From Streptomyces sp. NRRL S-37 (GTDB taxonomy: Bacteria > Actinomycetota > Actinomycetes > Streptomycetales > Streptomycetaceae): a DNA stretch of 64,000 nucleotides. The position numbers were made by a program, and so were the translations under genes. The notes under the pieces were generated by a model. It saw only the letters and a program-made list of their open reading frames with translations, was not told the origin of the DNA and did no database searches. Numbering within the stretch: position 1 is the first letter of the stretch; each line of letters starts with the position of its first letter. The stretch lies in NCBI RefSeq assembly GCF_000721605.1, contig NZ_JOIZ01000007.1:248001-312000 (forward strand). The letters are read 5' to 3'. Shown here one piece after another: positions 16,602 through 26,675 of this stretch.

Positions 16602-16910
16602 GTGACGACCGCCAGCTCCAAGGTTGCCATCAAGCCGCTCGAGGACCGCATCGTGGTCCAGCCGCTCGACGCCGAGCAGACCACGGCTTCGGGCCTGGTC
16701 ATTCCGGACACTGCCAAGGAGAAGCCCCAGGAGGGCGTCGTCCTGGCCATCGGTCCGGGCCGCTTCGAGGACGGCAAGCGCGTCGAGCTCGACGTGAAGG
16801 TCGGCGACGTCGTTCTGTACAGCAAGTACGGCGGCACCGAGGTCAAGTACAACGGCGAGGAGTACCTCGTCCTCTCGGCCCGCGACGTCCTCGCGATCGT
16901 CGAGAAGTAA
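16602..16910 (+). CDS. groES: Co-chaperonin GroES
   Basis: 102 residues. [20 protein letters not shown], the mobile loop around [16 protein letters not shown], and [19 protein letters not shown] are diagnostic. GroES caps the GroEL ring during ATP-driven folding in the cytoplasm. Start GTG 16602, with GGGGGAG upstream. Heat control by HrcA is expected from the two CIRCE sites. groEL1 follows after 148 bp. Confidence 0.98.
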   Translation: MTTASSKVAIKPLEDRIVVQPLDAEQTTASGLVIPDTAKEKPQEGVVLAIGPGRFEDGKRVELDVKVGDVVLYSKYGGTEVKYNGEEYLVLSARDVLAIVEK

Positions 16911-16950
16911 GGGAGATCCGGGGGTCACCCCGGACGACCCGACCTCGTAG

Positions 16951-18687
<1,737 letters not shown>

Positions 18688-18711
18688 CGACGTAAGGTCG
18701 CCAGAACCTGA

Positions 18712-18754
18712 GCGAAGGCCCGGCACCCCCGGAAACGGGGTGCCGGGCCTTCGC
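18712..18754. terminator. Strong terminator of the groES-groEL1 operon
   Basis: A perfect 18-bp inverted repeat (GCGAAGGCCCGGCACCCC and its complement) with a 7-nt loop, 25 bp after the groEL1 stop. Confidence 0.92.
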
Positions 18755-18849
18755 CGTACTCGCGGCCGCACGTCGGACGGCTGATCGCGGAACCGCGCCA
18801 CGGCCCGCGAGGTCTTTCCCCACGGTATTCGGAACAGGAGGGGGACGGG

Positions 18850-19896
18850 ATGAACCAGGTGCTCTACGGGGAACGGTCCCGCAACCCGCTGGCGCGGACC
18901 GTGGAACTCACCGAGGCCGGGCTGCGCAGAGGAGGCCGGACGACACCGCCGGCCGAACTGAACCTCGGCGCCATGGCCGAGGCGTACCTGCGGGGGTGCT
19001 GGCTCGGTGGCGGCGGCACGGAACGCCCCCTGGCCTCGCTGCCGCAGGGCCCCGGCATCGTGCCGGTCACCCGCGTGACCGGCACGACCAAGCCCCTGAA
19101 GGTGCGCCGGGCCGCCGACTTCGCCCGTGCCCTGGGCGAGTGGGCGGTCCGCGGGTGCGGCGGGGCGGACCAGGTGGCCGCGCTCGCCGCGCGGGCGCGT
19201 GCGGAGGGCGTACCGCTGTGGATCGCGCGGCGTTACGCGCCCGGCCCCGCCGGACCGGTCGCCGTCGCCGTGGACCGGCGCCTGGTCCGCGTGGACGTCT
19301 GGGGCCCGCACGCCCCCGCCGTACGCCTGCGGGCACCGTACGGCTTCCGCGGCGACTCCACCGTCCCGGGCAGCGGCCTGGTCATGACCGTCGGTGACAC
19401 GACGGCCCGGCTCGTCCTGCAGAAGAAGTTCCGCAAGTCGAGGAGCAGCGTGGAGATACACCTGCCCGACCGGCACTGGACGCTGCGGCGCGAGAACGCG
19501 GAGAGCTCGTGGCTGCTGCGCGACGGCCGGCGGGTCGCACTGCTGACCCGTCCGTCCCGTTGGCCGGGCCCTCCGCCCGGCACCGTGCTGCTGCCCCTGG
19601 CCACCGTGCACCACGAGAGCCCCGATCCCCTGGACGCCGTCATGGCCCACGCGGTCGCCGTCTCCTTCGGCCTCGGGGACACGACGGGCCTGGCCAGGTT
19701 CCGCCCCCGCCCCCGCTCCGAGTCGGACACCGCCGCCTGGGACCTCCCCTGGTTCAGCAACCTCGGCACCGACGGCGACGACAACGAACGCGGCGGCGGC
19801 GACGGCTGGGGCAGCGACGGAGGAGACGGCGGCGACGGAGGCGGAGGCGGCGGCGACGGCGGCGGTGACGGGGGAGGCGGCGGGGGCGGCGACTGA
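18850..19896 (+). CDS. Uncharacterised protein with Gly/Asp-rich tail
   Basis: About 348 residues, start ATG 18850 behind AGGAGGGG. The N-terminal 110 residues look helical (ARTVELTEAGLRRGG, AAELNLGAM-like). Residues about 130-250 are strand-rich (VAVAVDRRLVRVDVWGP, VEIHLPDRHWTLRRE) and carry the conserved-looking VLLPLATVHHESPDPLDAVM. The last 36 residues are almost only Gly and Asp (for example GDGGDGGGGGGDGGGDGGGG), resembling Gly-rich tails of Streptomyces surface-type proteins, but no signal peptide or membrane helix is present. No family recognised. It marks the boundary between core and accessory DNA. Confidence 0.8.
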   Translation: MNQVLYGERSRNPLARTVELTEAGLRRGGRTTPPAELNLGAMAEAYLRGCWLGGGGTERPLASLPQGPGIVPVTRVTGTTKPLKVRRAADFARALGEWAVRGCGGADQVAALAARARAEGVPLWIARRYAPGPAGPVAVAVDRRLVRVDVWGPHAPAVRLRAPYGFRGDSTVPGSGLVMTVGDTTARLVLQKKFRKSRSSVEIHLPDRHWTLRRENAESSWLLRDGRRVALLTRPSRWPGPPPGTVLLPLATVHHESPDPLDAVMAHAVAVSFGLGDTTGLARFRPRPRSESDTAAWDLPWFSNLGTDGDDNERGGGDGWGSDGGDGGDGGGGGGDGGGDGGGGGGGD

Positions 19897-19907
19897 CCGG
19901 CCCGGAC

Positions 19908-20324
19908 TCAGCGCGTCGCGACCAGGACGACGCTGCCGAGCACGCTCGTGAGCACGAAGAACGGCGCGTTGAGGACCCCGTAGTACAGCGGGCGCGGGAA
20001 GTTCGGGTTGATGGCGATCTGGAAGGTCATCGCTCCGAGATAGCCGACGCCGACGAGGAGCCCGAACACCACGGCGTCCCCCATGCCCGTGATGTCGAGC
20101 GCCTCGACGAGCACGGCGCTGGTCAGGACGGTGACGAGGAGGCACACCGGCGGCCCCGCCATGGCCAGGGCCGTCTGCGCGGGCGCCGGCGCGCCCTCGC
20201 GGCCGAGCGCCACGGCGTACGGCTTGGCGATCACGACCGCGAACCAGACGCCGGCGAGCAGGACCGAGGCGACGGCCGTGACGGCGACGGCCCACCAGTT
20301 GATGTCGGCGAGAACGGAGAACAC
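19908..20324 (-). CDS. DUF1761 membrane protein
   Basis: 138 residues from GTG 20324, with AAGGAG about 8 nt before it. Four predicted membrane helices: INWWAVAVTAVASVLLAGVW, LAMAGPPVCLLVTVLTSAVL, GDAVVFGLLVGVGYLGAMTF and LNAPFFVLTSVLGSVVLV. The pattern FAVVIAKPYAV and INPNFPRPLYYGVLNAP is typical of DUF1761. Function unknown. It lies downstream of brxHI on the same strand with a 119-bp gap, and may be read through from the BREX operon. Its stop is only 12 bp from the convergent upstream gene. Confidence 0.85.
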   Translation of the reverse strand: MFSVLADINWWAVAVTAVASVLLAGVWFAVVIAKPYAVALGREGAPAPAQTALAMAGPPVCLLVTVLTSAVLVEALDITGMGDAVVFGLLVGVGYLGAMTFQIAINPNFPRPLYYGVLNAPFFVLTSVLGSVVLVATR

Positions 20325-20443
20325 GCGCGGGCTCCTTGTGGACGGGCGGTCCTCGCGACCGCCGGGGGCACGAGTCTCGGCGACGTACAGGACAGGGTGT
20401 GTCCGCTTCCCGGCGGAGCCGGTCGGCTTCCCGGCGGAGCCGG

Positions 20444-22597
20444 TCAGCCGTCCTGCCGCAGCAGGAACCGCACCGGTTCCGCCAGTGCCGCCCGCGCCCC
20501 TTCGGCGTCCCCCAGCCGCGCCGCGAGGGTGGCCTCCGCGAGCCGTGCGGGCAGCGCCTCCGCGAACTTCAGGCCCCGTACGGCGTGCGGGTCCACGTCC
20601 GGCAGCGTCAGGCCCGTACCGGCGTCCGCCCCCGTACCGGTGTCCGCCACCGCCGCGCGCCACGCCCGCGGGGTGACGTCGTCGCGCAGCCGGACGAAGC
20701 GGTCGTCGACGTTGCGGTGCCGCAGGACGACGGAGGGGAGCGACGCGGCCAGGGTCGCGTTCGCCCGGTGCCCGGCCCAGGTCCACCAGCGCACGTCGCT
20801 GTCGCCCCGGCGGGTGATGACGGTCCCGGCCGGATGCACCACGTCCAGGTACCTCTCCCGGGCCGCCGCGAGCCTCGCCTCCGCCCGGCGGGTCAGGGAC
20901 ACGGGCGGGTCCCCGCCGAGCAGCACGTCCCGTACGGCACGGGCCAGGGTGAAGGACCGCACGCGCTGCGCCCCGAAGCCGCTCCACTTGGCGCGCCCGC
21001 CCTCGTCCACGGGTTCCACGAAGCAGCGCCTGCGCCGCCAGTCGATGTACGTCACCAGCCAGCTGCGGCCCGCCAGCAGCAGTTTGCGCGGGCCGTCGGT
21101 CTCCTCGGTCAGCAGGTCCGGGTCGGTGCGGCCGATCTCGGTCCGTCCGCTGAGCACGGTGAACTCGGGCGGCGCGGTGAACGAGGCCGTCAGGTTCATG
21201 AAGTGCCGCTGCCCGAAGCGGCGTTCGGCCTCCGGCCCGATGAACAGGGTGCCCGAGTCCCGCTCCAGCCAGCCCTGTTCCACCAGGTGCCGTACGACGG
21301 GTTCGGCGGCGGCGCCGAACGTGCCGAGGCCGCCCCACCACTCCTGCCACAGGTTCTCCCCGACCCGGTGCTCCTGGAGGCACAGCGCGAGCAGTTGCTG
21401 GGCCACGAGGTGCCGCGGCTCGGGAGGCGGGGTCACCGGCTCCACCCAGCCGCGCGACCAGGCGAGGAGCAGGGCCGCGGCGGCCAGGAAACCCTCGTCG
21501 CTCAACGCGAGGAAGAGGCAGTTGCGCCGGGTGCCGGGGCGGCGCCCGGTGCGGCCCAGGCGTTGCAGGAACGAGGCGACCGTCGCCGGGGCGTCGAGCT
21601 GGATCACCCGGTCCAGGTCGCCGACGTCGATGCCGAGTTCGAGGGTGCTGGTGGAGACGATGACGCAGTCCCGGGCCTCGGCGAACGCCTCCTCCGCGCG
21701 GCGCCGTTCGTCGGCGGACAGGGAGGCGTGCGAGAGGAAGGTGGTCACGCCGCGCAGCCGCAGCTGCTCGCCCAGTTCCTCGACGGTGCGCCGGCTCTCG
21801 CAGAAGACCAGGCGCTTCTCGCCCCGGTGCAGGGCGGCGACGACGGTGGCGGCGTTGGCGACGGAGCCGACGTAGTCCAGTTCGACGTCGCCCGGCGGCG
21901 GCGCGACCGCGGCACCGGTGCCCGGCAGGGGCACCCCCGGCGCCACGACCCGCCCCGGCCGCGTGCCCAGCCCCGACCCCTGCAACCAGTCCAGCAGCTC
22001 GCGCGGATTGCCCACGGTGGCCGACAGGCCGATCCGCTGCACCGGCCGCCCGATGACGTGCTGGAGGCGTTCCAGTACGGCGAGCAGGTGCCAGCCCCGG
22101 TCGTCGCCGGCGAAGGCGTGCACCTCGTCGACGACGACGCTGTGCAGCCCGGAGAAGAACGCCCGGTGGTCCACGTGCGTGCTGACCAGCATGGCCTCGA
22201 GCGACTCGGGCGTGGTGAGCAGGATGTCGGGGCGGTTCGCCAGGATGCGGCGGCGACGGGTGGAGGCGATGTCGCCGTGCCACGGCTCGGCGGTGCGCCC
22301 CACCCAGCCGCTGTACGTCTCCACGCGCGGGTGCAGGTTGTTGAGCAGGGCCTTCAGCGGGGTGACGTACAGGATGCCGGTGCCCTTCCAGCCCTCCCGC
22401 TGCGCGCGGGTGAGCAGGGGGAAGACGGCGGCCTCGGTCTTCCCGCCGGCGGTCGGCGCCAGCAGGACGGCGTCCTGACCGGCGAGCACCGGCCCGATCG
22501 CCTCCTGCTGCAACGGCCGCAGCGAGCGCCAGCCGAGCGAGTTGACGATGTGGTGGGTGAGGATCGGGTCGAGCAGGTCCAGCGCGTCGGCGCTCAC
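20444..22597 (-). CDS. brxHI: BREX type 2 helicase BrxHI (Lhr-like superfamily 2)
   Basis: About 717 residues. RecA-like domain 1 has the Q-motif region LRPLQQEAIGP, Walker A LAPTAGGKTEA (about residue 45), Walker B as VVVDEVHAFAGDD (DEVH, about 155) and motif III GLSATVGN. Domain 2 has STSTLELGIDVGD and QRLGRTGRR (about 345), then an Lhr-like C-terminal part. Type 2 BREX carries this DNA helicase alongside brxD. Start GTG 22597 overlaps the brxD stop (GTGA), making it the last gene of the pglY-pglZ-brxD-brxHI unit. Naming rests on family plus neighbours. Confidence 0.9.
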   Translation of the reverse strand: MSADALDLLDPILTHHIVNSLGWRSLRPLQQEAIGPVLAGQDAVLLAPTAGGKTEAAVFPLLTRAQREGWKGTGILYVTPLKALLNNLHPRVETYSGWVGRTAEPWHGDIASTRRRRILANRPDILLTTPESLEAMLVSTHVDHRAFFSGLHSVVVDEVHAFAGDDRGWHLLAVLERLQHVIGRPVQRIGLSATVGNPRELLDWLQGSGLGTRPGRVVAPGVPLPGTGAAVAPPPGDVELDYVGSVANAATVVAALHRGEKRLVFCESRRTVEELGEQLRLRGVTTFLSHASLSADERRRAEEAFAEARDCVIVSTSTLELGIDVGDLDRVIQLDAPATVASFLQRLGRTGRRPGTRRNCLFLALSDEGFLAAAALLLAWSRGWVEPVTPPPEPRHLVAQQLLALCLQEHRVGENLWQEWWGGLGTFGAAAEPVVRHLVEQGWLERDSGTLFIGPEAERRFGQRHFMNLTASFTAPPEFTVLSGRTEIGRTDPDLLTEETDGPRKLLLAGRSWLVTYIDWRRRRCFVEPVDEGGRAKWSGFGAQRVRSFTLARAVRDVLLGGDPPVSLTRRAEARLAAARERYLDVVHPAGTVITRRGDSDVRWWTWAGHRANATLAASLPSVVLRHRNVDDRFVRLRDDVTPRAWRAAVADTGTGADAGTGLTLPDVDPHAVRGLKFAEALPARLAEATLAARLGDAEGARAALAEPVRFLLRQDG

Positions 22598-23946
22598 GGC
22601 AGCTCCAGCTCCACGTCCCCGGCGCTCGCGGCCGCGTTGCGTTCCACCTCGTCCAGTTCCGCGCTCCGGACCGTGAGCGTGTAGTGCCGCCGGGGGTCGA
22701 AGTCGTCGAAGGCGTCGACCCGGTCGAGGACGTCGGCCACCAGTTTGCGCAGGTAGAGCCGGGGCGCGATACCGGCCCTGCCGCCCAGGGAGCCGGTCAC
22801 CGCCCGCGCCAGTTCGTCGAGGTAGGCGTCGTCGGCGCGCAGGGCGACGCGTTCGGGGTTCCTGGCCGTCGCCGCGTACACCTGGCGCACCTTGCGGCCG
22901 AGTTCGCCCAGGGAGGCGAGGTCGAAGCCGCTCAGCCGGAGCTGTACCGCGCGCGGGGAGTCGAAGCGCGGGTCGGTGGTGAAGTCGGTCGCCAGCCGCT
23001 GGGCGAGCGGTGCGAGGCGCTGCACGCCCTGCTGCCCGTCGTAGAAGGCGGGGGTGCCGGTGATGACGAGGAACAGTCCGGGGAACCGGCCGGCGTCGAT
23101 CTCGTCGAGGAACTGCCGCAGCGCGTTGAGGGACTTCTCGCGCACGTCACCCCGTACCCGCTGGAGGGTCTCCACCTCGTCGAGCACGAGCAGCAGTCCG
23201 GGGTGGCCGCAGTCCCGCAGCACCGTCAGCAGCCCCTGGAGGAAGCCGAGGGCGCCGAAGTGGTCCAGGTCGCCGCGGACCCCGGCCGCGCGCTTGGCCG
23301 CGGCGGCGACGGACCGCTGCCCGCCGAGCCAGGCGATCAGCGCCTCGGCGCGGGCCCCGTCACCGGCCGCCACGGCGTCCCGGTAGCCGCGCAGGGCGGC
23401 GGAGAAGGCGGGGGTGGTACGGGCGACGTCGGCGAGCCGGCGCTCCAGCAGTTCGTCCACGGCCCGGCCGAGTCCGGCCTCGTCGTCCTCCTCGGCCTCT
23501 CCGGCGTCGAGGACCTCCTCCTCCAGCGCGTAGAACCACGAGTCGACGACGGCGCGCAGCGCGGACGGCGGGTGGGTGGCGGTGGTGAGGCGTTCGGTGA
23601 GCCGCCGGTAGACCGTCTCCAGCCGGTGCAGCGGGGTCTCCGTCTCGGAGATCTGCACCTCGCTGACGGCCAGTCCGCGCCGTTTGGCGCGTTCGGCGAG
23701 CCAGCGGGCGAAGAAGGTCTTGCCGGAGCCGTACTCGCCGCGCAGCGCGTGGAAGGCGGAGCCGCCGCGGGCGACGGTGGCCAGGTCGTCGTCGAGGGCC
23801 TGGGCGAAGCGGTCCAGCCCGACGGCGAACAGCCCGAGCCCCTGGTGCGGCACGGTGCCGCGGCGCAGGGCGTCGACGACGTCGCGGGCGCGTGCGGCAC
23901 TGATGCCGGGCCGTTCGCCGGGGGTGTCCACGGCGGTGGTGCTCAT
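22594..23946 (-). CDS. brxD: BREX ATP-binding protein BrxD
   Basis: 450 residues, AAA-like ATPase. Walker A RGEYGSGKTFFARWL (about residue 69), Walker B LLLVLDEVETLQRV (about 250), and sensor-like FLVITGTPAFYDG. The ATP-binding fold and the QRLATDFTTDPRFDSPRAVQ region are typical of BrxD in type 2 BREX. Start ATG 23946 overlaps the pglZ stop (ATGA) and its own stop overlaps brxHI, so expression is tightly coupled. Probable role: ATP-driven partner of the helicase in sensing or blocking phage DNA replication (family inference). Confidence 0.9.
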   Translation of the reverse strand: MSTTAVDTPGERPGISAARARDVVDALRRGTVPHQGLGLFAVGLDRFAQALDDDLATVARGGSAFHALRGEYGSGKTFFARWLAERAKRRGLAVSEVQISETETPLHRLETVYRRLTERLTTATHPPSALRAVVDSWFYALEEEVLDAGEAEEDDEAGLGRAVDELLERRLADVARTTPAFSAALRGYRDAVAAGDGARAEALIAWLGGQRSVAAAAKRAAGVRGDLDHFGALGFLQGLLTVLRDCGHPGLLLVLDEVETLQRVRGDVREKSLNALRQFLDEIDAGRFPGLFLVITGTPAFYDGQQGVQRLAPLAQRLATDFTTDPRFDSPRAVQLRLSGFDLASLGELGRKVRQVYAATARNPERVALRADDAYLDELARAVTGSLGGRAGIAPRLYLRKLVADVLDRVDAFDDFDPRRHYTLTVRSAELDEVERNAAASAGDVELELP

Positions 23947-26675
23947 GCGGGGGTGCCTCCGGTGAACTGCTGCCGCAGCAGCTCCTTGTCCAGGTGGACG
24001 GTGCGGCCGGACTCGACGAGCTGGAGCACGGGGTAGCCGTCGATGTTCAGCAGCCGCTCCAGCACGGTGACGAACCGTTCCGGGTTGCGCTGCGACTTGC
24101 CGGTGGCGGACTGGGCCGCCGCCGCGACCGCGGCCGGGGACAGCTTGCCCCCGGCGGTCAGCAGCGCGTCGAGCGCGGCGGCCACGGCGGTGTCTGCGGG
24201 CGGCAGCCGGACGAAGTCGCGCTGCGACCGGTACGCCGCGCTGCGCACCGTCTCCTCGCCGGGGGTGCCCCGGCCGGGCTGCGGGAAGAGGCTCTCCTCC
24301 TGCGGGGCGGCCTGCCTGCGTCCGCGCCCCTGCGTCTTCGGCTCGGGTACGGGTCCGGCCGCCGGGCCGGTGCCGCCCCGCCACCAGTCCGGCACGGTGT
24401 CCTCGGCCGGCAGGGCCGTCCATCCGGCGGGGATGCGGCTGTCGGACGGGACGAAGGCGAGGACGGGCACGGTGACCTCGGCGAGGGAGGCGCCGCCGTG
24501 GTAGCCGGCCTGGCGGGCGGTGTAGCGCAGGTCGTCACGCCACGCCGCGGTGATCCGTCCGCCGTCCGCCCGTACCCGGGGCCCGGCGAGCGCGACCTCG
24601 CCCGGCCCGGCGGGGCCGGTGCGCCAGCGGGCCCCCCGCACGCCGTCGGCGGGGGTGGGGCCCGTGTCCCGGGGGCTCCGGTCGAGGACGTGCCCGTGGT
24701 CGGAGACGAGCAGGACCGGGCGGCCGCTGCCGCGTGCCGCGTCGAGGAGGTCGGCCAGTTTCGCGATGTCCCCGGTGCGCCACCGGGCCCGTCCGCTCTC
24801 CCGTCCGTCGGCGAGGGCGTCGTCGATGGTGTTCACGACCACCCCGACGATCCGCTCCTCGTGGGCGAGTTCCTCCAGCAGGGCGGGGGCGAGCCGGTGT
24901 CCGGCCGTGCCCTCGTAGCCGCCCTTGTGGAAGAGGACGGAGCTGCGCCTGCGCTTCTTCCAGAAGGCGGTGAACCCGGCGCGTTCCACGTCCTGTCCGC
25001 CGTCGGCGGCGGTGCCGCAGAGCAGGGAGGCGCGGCTGACGCGGGTCACGGTGGGCAGCATCGCGACGGCGGCGAGCCGGCCGGGCCGGTGTCCGGCGGG
25101 CGCGGCCGGGCAGATCTCCGTCCACGCGCGCGGGTCGAGCCCCGCCGCGAGGTCCACGGCGACGTCGGCGCTCATCCCGTCGAGGACGAGGACCAGGGGC
25201 CGTCCGCCGTCGCGGGCGAGGGGCGCGGCGACCTCCGCGAGCACGTCCTCGATCAGCAGGGCCCCGTTCGGCGCCTGCTGGGAGGCGGCCTCGGTCCAGG
25301 TGGCCAGGTTCCGCGCGAACCGTTCGTCGAGCTCCCGCCGCCGGTCCCGTACCCGGCCGATGAGCCGGTGGTACGCCTCCCCGAGCACCCCGTCGCGGGA
25401 GGCGTCGCCCTCGGCCAGGATGCCGACGGCCAGATCGGCCCGGCCGGTGGACCGCAGGTGTTCCCGTACGGCCTGGCCCACCGAGGACGCGTCGGGGGCC
25501 GGGGTGTCGAGCCACCGCACCAGGCGTACGGCGGTCCGCGCGCGTTCGGTGGACTCGCCGTACAGGGTGGCGAGCTGGTGGTCGGCGAGCCGGCGCAGCG
25601 CGTCCTGCGCGGCTCCCGGACGTCCGTCGAGGGTGGCGGCGAGGGCGCGCAGCCGGCTCCGGTAGCCGGAGGGCAGCAGCCGGTCCTCGGCGAGCAGCGG
25701 GGTCAGCCGCGCGGTGTCGGCGAGCTGGTCGGCGCGTTCCAGTACGGCGACGACGCGGGCGCGGGCGTCCGCGCCGGCGGTGCCGCCCGCCTCCGCCTGG
25801 GCGATCCACCGGGTGAGGACGCCGGTGGCGGCGGCGGCGTACGGCGTGAGCGCGTCGAACGAGCCGAGCGCGTTGCCGAAGAGCGTGCCGAGGGCGAAAC
25901 CGGCGTCGGCCGCGGCCGGGCAGCCGAGGGCCGCCGCGGCGAGCGCGCCGAGCGGCAGCGCGTCGGCTCCGCGCCCGTCGGCGGCGAGGGCGAGCAGGGT
26001 GGGCGCGGCGGGCCCGGTGACCTGGGCCAGCCACGCGGTGAGCCCGGCGCGTTCCGGTTCGGCCAGTTCGGCGAACCGGCGGGGTCCGGCCGGGCCTCGG
26101 CTCCAGTCGAAGAGGGTGTCGGCGTCCAGGTCGAGGGAGTCGGCGGCGGTGTCCCCGAGGCCGGTGCGGGCGGCCAGGAGGGCCCGCAGGGCCCGGTCGC
26201 GGGTGAGGACGCCGCCGACGCGCGGCCAGCCGCCGGAGGGTTCGGCGTCGAGGAGGGCGTCCAGCAGCCATTCCTCCCGGACCATCCGGGTGTCCAGGTT
26301 CTCCGCGCCGAAGAGCTGGGTGACGATGCCGGCCCGGTCCACGGCCAGCGGGCGGCGCCGTACCGCGTGTCCGCGCAGGTCCCAGCCGAGCTGGTCGGCG
26401 GGCACCGTGCCGGTGACGACGAGGACGCCGTCCTCGTCGGGGCCGGTGTCGGCGAGGTGCCGCTGCCAGGCCTCGGTGATGCCGAGCGGCGAGTCCTGGT
26501 CGGTGACGTGTACGCGGCGCGCGGTGCCGTCGATCCGGACGGTGAAGTCCCGTTCCTCGTCGCCGTCCGCCCAGACGGCGTCGACCAGCACCAGCCGCCG
26601 CCCCTCGGCGCGCGGCAACTCCGCCTCCAGCAGCACCTCGACGGCACGCCGCCCCGCGGCGGGCCGCGCCGGCAT
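23943..26675 (-). CDS. pglZ: BREX protein PglZ (alkaline-phosphatase-superfamily)
   Basis: About 910 residues. The C-terminal half holds the PglZ domain: metal-site motif LVLVLDGMSADVAVDL (about residue 497) and VLLVSDHGHVLDRS (about 656), the metal-binding Asp/His of the alkaline phosphatase superfamily. PglZ is the hallmark gene of all BREX types; in the S. coelicolor Pgl system it acts as the toxic partner restrained by PglX (established knowledge). Start ATG 26675 shares one base with the pglY stop (TGATG). The reading frame continuing upstream through pglY is a shadow. The C-terminal part carries a winged-helix-like segment (SATGKSQRNPERFVTVLERLL). Confidence 0.93.
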   Translation of the reverse strand: MPARPAAGRRAVEVLLEAELPRAEGRRLVLVDAVWADGDEERDFTVRIDGTARRVHVTDQDSPLGITEAWQRHLADTGPDEDGVLVVTGTVPADQLGWDLRGHAVRRRPLAVDRAGIVTQLFGAENLDTRMVREEWLLDALLDAEPSGGWPRVGGVLTRDRALRALLAARTGLGDTAADSLDLDADTLFDWSRGPAGPRRFAELAEPERAGLTAWLAQVTGPAAPTLLALAADGRGADALPLGALAAAALGCPAAADAGFALGTLFGNALGSFDALTPYAAAATGVLTRWIAQAEAGGTAGADARARVVAVLERADQLADTARLTPLLAEDRLLPSGYRSRLRALAATLDGRPGAAQDALRRLADHQLATLYGESTERARTAVRLVRWLDTPAPDASSVGQAVREHLRSTGRADLAVGILAEGDASRDGVLGEAYHRLIGRVRDRRRELDERFARNLATWTEAASQQAPNGALLIEDVLAEVAAPLARDGGRPLVLVLDGMSADVAVDLAAGLDPRAWTEICPAAPAGHRPGRLAAVAMLPTVTRVSRASLLCGTAADGGQDVERAGFTAFWKKRRRSSVLFHKGGYEGTAGHRLAPALLEELAHEERIVGVVVNTIDDALADGRESGRARWRTGDIAKLADLLDAARGSGRPVLLVSDHGHVLDRSPRDTGPTPADGVRGARWRTGPAGPGEVALAGPRVRADGGRITAAWRDDLRYTARQAGYHGGASLAEVTVPVLAFVPSDSRIPAGWTALPAEDTVPDWWRGGTGPAAGPVPEPKTQGRGRRQAAPQEESLFPQPGRGTPGEETVRSAAYRSQRDFVRLPPADTAVAAALDALLTAGGKLSPAAVAAAAQSATGKSQRNPERFVTVLERLLNIDGYPVLQLVESGRTVHLDKELLRQQFTGGTPA